Shown here in pieces: positions 40,720 to 43,511 of a DNA stretch of 43,511 nt. The stretch is from contig DATFVC010000060.1 of the NCBI GenBank assembly GCA_035260485.1, positions 1 through 43,511 on the forward strand. The letters run 5' to 3'. This DNA is from VRUE01 sp035260485 (lineage in GTDB: Bacteria > Actinomycetota > Thermoleophilia > Solirubrobacterales > 70-9). The first letter of the stretch is position 1. Each line of letters opens with the position of its first letter. The notes under the pieces are model-generated. The model was given only the letters and a program-made list of their open reading frames with translations, had not been told where the DNA came from and did not search any database. A program made the position numbers and the translations under genes.

Positions 40720-41627
40720 TCGGGCAGCTCCTGCTTCAGCTCGAGCACCGGGGCGAAGAGGTCGCCGTGCCGCTCGACTCGCTCCAAGACCTCTCCGGCT
40801 TCGAAGACGAGTGAGTCGGCGTCGCTGTTCTCGGCGACGTGCTCGACCTCGTCCCAGGTGACGGGGGTCGAGACGGTCGGGCGTTCGCGCGCTCGCAGCG
40901 AGTAGACAGCGATCGTCGTCTTGCGCTGGTGGTTCTGCGACCAGTCGACGAAGACCTTGCCCTCGCGTTCGACCTTTTTCATCTTCGAGACGACTTGATC
41001 GGGGGTCTGCTTCTCGAGCAGCTGGGCGATCGCTTTGGCGAACGGTTTGGTCTGGTCGTAGTAGATCTCTCGATTGAGCGGCACGTAGATCTGTAGGCCC
41101 TTGGAGCCGGAGGTCTTCGGGAAGCACTGGACGTCGAAGTGGCCGAAGAGGTCGCGCAGGCGCAGGCCGACCCGGCAGCAGTCGACGATGTCCGCCGGCG
41201 GCCCGGGGTCGAGGTCGAAGGCCAGCACCGTCGGTCGTTTTGGCGCCCGCGCGAGCGAGAGCGAGGGATGGAGCTCGATCGCCGCCAGCTGCGCCATCCA
41301 GATCAGCGTCGGCAGGCTGTCGCAGACGCAGAAGTCGATCTTGCCGGCATGGGGACCGGCTTCGACGCGAGCGGTCTTCACCCATCTCGGCCGGTGCTTG
41401 GGGCAGCGCTTCTCGAAGAAGGCCGCGTCGAGGTCATCGACGCCTTCGGGGAAGCGGCGCAGGGTCACCGCACGCCCCCTGAGGTGCGGCACGATCGCCG
41501 GGGCGACCTTGGCGTAGTAGTCGACCATCTCGCCCTTGGTGAAGCCCGCCTCCGGATAGAGAACCTTGTCGAGATTGGTGAGCTTCAGCTCACGGCCGTC
41601 GACTTCGACCTGGCGGCTGGCGGCCAC
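40713..41627 (-). CDS. ligD: LigD-type DNA polymerase/primase (stand-alone PolDom)
   Basis: 304 residues from a GTG five bases after the Ku stop. The archaeo-eukaryotic primase-like polymerase of bacterial NHEJ, which fills gaps with ribonucleotides. Visible: LTNLDKVLYPEAGFTKGEMVDYYAKVAPAIVPHLRGRAVTLRRFPEGV, the FFEKRCPKHRP segment, the catalytic AFDLDPGPP metal motif, and TSGSKGLQIYVPLNR with the nucleotide-binding SKG(L)xxxxP pattern. The usual ligase and phosphoesterase domains of LigD are not attached, so the ligase must be encoded by another gene. Second gene of the Ku-ligD unit. Confidence 0.94.
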   Translation of the reverse strand: MAASRQVEVDGRELKLTNLDKVLYPEAGFTKGEMVDYYAKVAPAIVPHLRGRAVTLRRFPEGVDDLDAAFFEKRCPKHRPRWVKTARVEAGPHAGKIDFCVCDSLPTLIWMAQLAAIELHPSLSLARAPKRPTVLAFDLDPGPPADIVDCCRVGLRLRDLFGHFDVQCFPKTSGSKGLQIYVPLNREIYYDQTKPFAKAIAQLLEKQTPDQVVSKMKKVEREGKVFVDWSQNHQRKTTIAVYSLRARERPTVSTPVTWDEVEHVAENSDADSLVFEAGEVLERVERHGDLFAPVLELKQELPEL

Positions 41628-41632
41628 GGGGA

Positions 41633-42532
41633 CTACCTGGAGGTTTTGGACTTTTTACGGGAGGGGGAGCGTTTCTTCGGCGCGGCTTTGCTTTTTTTCC
41701 TTGCGCCGGTCTTCGCCGCCGGTTTGCCCGCTTGGGCTTTGGACCTCCCCTTGACGGCGGCAATGCTTTCCTCCAGCGCCGACATCAGGTCGGGTGCGCT
41801 GGTTGGCTTCGGCTCCTCCGTCGCCGGCGCGGTGAGGACGTCCTTGCCCTCGGCCTTGCGTTCGATCAGCGACAGCAGCTCCTCGCGGTACTCGTCGCGG
41901 TAGGCATTCGGGTCGAACTCGCGGGTTAGCGACTCGATCAGCTGCTCGGCCATCTCGACCTCCTGCTTGGCGACCTTCGGCTTGCCCGACGGCAGCACGT
42001 CCTCCAGCTCGGAGGGCGGCACGACCTCGTCGGCGAAGCGCATCGTGGTCAGGGTGAGGACGCCGTCGCTGGGGCGGATCGCGGCAAGGTGCTCCTTGTT
42101 GCGGAAGACGAAGCGGGCGATCGCCACCTTGCCCGACTCCTGCATCGCCTGGGCAAGCAGCGAGTAGGCCTTCTCGGCGCCATCCGCCGGCCCCAGGTAG
42201 TAGGGGCTGTCGAAGTAGATCGGGTCGATCTGCTCGAGATCGACGAAGTCCTGGACCTCGATCGCTCGCGTCTTCTCCGGGGCGAGTGCCGCCATCTCGT
42301 CTTTGTCCAGCGGCACGTAGCGGTCGGGCGTGATCTCGAAGGCCTTGACGATCTCGCCGTAGGGAACCTCCTCGTCGGTCCCTTCGGCGACGCGCCGGTG
42401 GCGGATGCGGGCGCCGTCGGACTCGCGGATCTCGCGCAGCGAGATGCCGCGGCGCGCCACCGCGCTGTAGAGCTTGACGGGCACGTTGAGTAGCCCGAAG
42501 CTGATCGTTCCGCTCCAAATCGCTCTTGCCAT
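41633..42532 (-). CDS. ku: Ku DNA end-binding protein
   Basis: 299 residues. Homodimeric ring that binds double-strand ends and recruits LigD. The core is typical from MARAIWSGTISFGLLNVPVKLYSAV through GARIRHRRVAEGTDEEVPYGEIVKAFEI, DFVDLEQIDPIYFDSPYYLGPADGAEKAYSLLAQAMQ, and VFRNKEHLAAIRPSDGVLTLTTMRFADEV. After the core a minimal LigD-binding region (AEQLIESLTREFDPNAYRDEYREELLSLIERKAEG) is followed by a tail with many lysines (AGKPAAKTGARKKSKAAPKK...) that could bind DNA, as in other actinobacterial Ku. First gene of the pair with ligD. Confidence 0.96.
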   Translation of the reverse strand: MARAIWSGTISFGLLNVPVKLYSAVARRGISLREIRESDGARIRHRRVAEGTDEEVPYGEIVKAFEITPDRYVPLDKDEMAALAPEKTRAIEVQDFVDLEQIDPIYFDSPYYLGPADGAEKAYSLLAQAMQESGKVAIARFVFRNKEHLAAIRPSDGVLTLTTMRFADEVVPPSELEDVLPSGKPKVAKQEVEMAEQLIESLTREFDPNAYRDEYREELLSLIERKAEGKDVLTAPATEEPKPTSAPDLMSALEESIAAVKGRSKAQAGKPAAKTGARKKSKAAPKKRSPSRKKSKTSR

Positions 42533-42628
42533 CTAGCGAATCACCTGTCCGGATTCTGGCAGCCCCGCAATCCGCTGTGGGCATACCCGATGTCCCGGCA
42601 GGCTTCTTGCGGATCGCTCGTGGACTAC

Positions 42629-43511
42629 CTACGGAAATCGGCTCAGGATCGCCGTGTCGAAATCTTCTTTCGTCAGCGTTTGCAGCGCCTCGCGATCGTG
42701 AGTGCCGTCTGCAAGCCGGTCGGCCTGGGCGGAGATCGCCTCGTCGATGATCTGTCGGACCGAGCGGGCATTTGCCCATCCCGGTGGTGGAGCAGCCGTG
42801 AGCCGGCCGAGTGCCCCCCGCAGAAGCGGACCGGCGGCTGCGTCGATCCTGTAATCGCCCCTCTCGCACATCGATTCGGCGATGCGATAGAGAGCGTCGG
42901 GGTCGTAGTGTGGGAACCGAACGGTCCGATCGAAGCGGCTGCGAAGGCCCGGGTTCGATTCGAGGAATCGCTCGATCTCATCCTCGTACCCGGCGACGAT
43001 CACACATAGAGACTCCCTCTCAGACTCCATCCTGGCCAGCAGCGTGGTGATCGCCTCCTGTCCGAAGTCGTTGGACGCTCCCTCCGGCGCCAGGGAGTAC
43101 GCCTCGTCAACGAATAGCACCCCACCCCTCGCCTCGTCGATCTTCGCAGCGGTCTTCTGCGCGGTCTCGCCGATCCACTGTCCGACCAGGTCGCCGCGTT
43201 CCACGGCTATCACATGACCTTTCGGCAGCCGGCCGAGCGCGACCAGCACCCTGCCCCAGATTTTCGCCACGGTGGTCTTGCCGGTTCCCGGTGGGCCCGC
43301 GAAGACCGCGTGCACCCCCATGGGGGCAACGGCCAGGCCCGCCTCTTGGCGCTGCTCGTCCACTTGCACCCGTCGTGCCATTCGACGCACGTCCCCGGCC
43401 ACCGACTCGAGGCCCGGAAGATCGTCGAGCTCTGCCAGGATCCGGTTCAACCGCTCCGGGTCGCGGCCCGCTTCGGCGGGGGCGGGGGCGCCATCGACTG
43501 GCTCACCGTCC
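42629..43511 (-). CDS. AAA+ ATPase of the CbbX/SpoVK (EccA-like) group, 5' end outside window
   Basis: At least 294 residues; the frame is still open at the window edge, so the TTG at 43450 is probably not the start. One AAA+ module: Walker A AGPPGTGKTTVAKIWGRVL, pore-region HVIAVERGDLVGQWIGETAQKT, Walker B GGVLFVDEAYSL, sensor 1 CVIVAGYEDEIERFLESNPGLRSRFDRTVRFPHY with the Arg finger, and a C-terminal lid (GWANARSVRQIIDEAISAQADRL). This is the CbxX/CfqX type seen in SpoVK, rubisco activase CbbX and the EccA ATPase of type VII secretion. The N-terminal part that would separate these is missing. On the same strand as Ku, 96 bases ahead of it. Confidence 0.88.
   Translation of the reverse strand, partial: DGEPVDGAPAPAEAGRDPERLNRILAELDDLPGLESVAGDVRRMARRVQVDEQRQEAGLAVAPMGVHAVFAGPPGTGKTTVAKIWGRVLVALGRLPKGHVIAVERGDLVGQWIGETAQKTAAKIDEARGGVLFVDEAYSLAPEGASNDFGQEAITTLLARMESERESLCVIVAGYEDEIERFLESNPGLRSRFDRTVRFPHYDPDALYRIAESMCERGDYRIDAAAGPLLRGALGRLTAAPPPGWANARSVRQIIDEAISAQADRLADGTHDREALQTLTKEDFDTAILSRFP

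Overview
The window is a GC-rich (about two-thirds G+C by eye), densely coding chromosomal segment of an actinobacterium. The gene set (FtsZ without an adjacent FtsA, PPi-type phosphofructokinase, Ku with a stand-alone LigD polymerase, split glycine dehydrogenase GcvPA/GcvPB, an ACT-malic enzyme) and the codon usage fit class Thermoleophilia (Solirubrobacterales/Gaiellales-like) best. That placement is inference. No tRNA, rRNA, CRISPR, prophage or transposase gene was seen. No gene-free stretch exceeds 300 bases; the longest is the 234-base ftsZ upstream region.

Layout. Positions 1-6.6 kb hold the tryptophan operon, trpE(end)-trpG-trpD-trpC-[htrA-like protease]-trpF-trpB-trpA, followed by a 49-residue membrane protein. 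From 6.7 to 12.7 kb lie a methyltransferase, a PPi-signature pfkA, a short lipoprotein gene framed by two inverted copies of a MITE-like element, a malic enzyme/TIGR01777 epimerase pair, and an ICMT-type methyltransferase with a TfoX-N protein. polA occupies 12.8-15.5 kb. On the minus strand at 15.5-17.5 kb is an apparent two-gene operon: an ECF-type sigma factor carrying its own transmembrane segment and a Gly/Ser-rich tail, then a secreted acidic/His-rich calcium-repeat protein. Next come a DUF606 transporter, a geranylgeranyl-reductase-like flavoprotein, rpsA, and an overlapping chain coaE - lytic transglycosylase - MFS - hypothetical. From 23.7 to 26.9 kb are an XRE regulator with a candidate operator, DoxX, uvrB and a SnoaL-like protein. 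From 27.0 to 35.5 kb are a thioredoxin-TPR protein and the division/cell-wall cluster murD-ftsW-murG-murC-murB-ftsQ-ftsZ. The glycine cleavage system gcvT-gcvH-gcvPA-gcvPB follows at 35.7-40.1 kb. The end of the window has a lipoprotein, the minus-strand Ku-LigD NHEJ pair, and an AAA+ ATPase cut by the window edge.

Three features run through the window. First, at ten gene starts a TANNNT hexamer sits 6-9 bases before the start codon, where a -10 box would make the mRNA leaderless. Second, long perfect inverted repeats lie on translation starts (trpB/trpA junction, gcvT leader). Third, at two convergent gene pairs the two stop codons pair with each other in one symmetric hairpin. The most unusual protein-level observations are the membrane-anchored sigma factor with its secreted partner, a FtsQ that appears to lack the POTRA domain, and the TIR-bearing repeat pair around the short lipoprotein gene.
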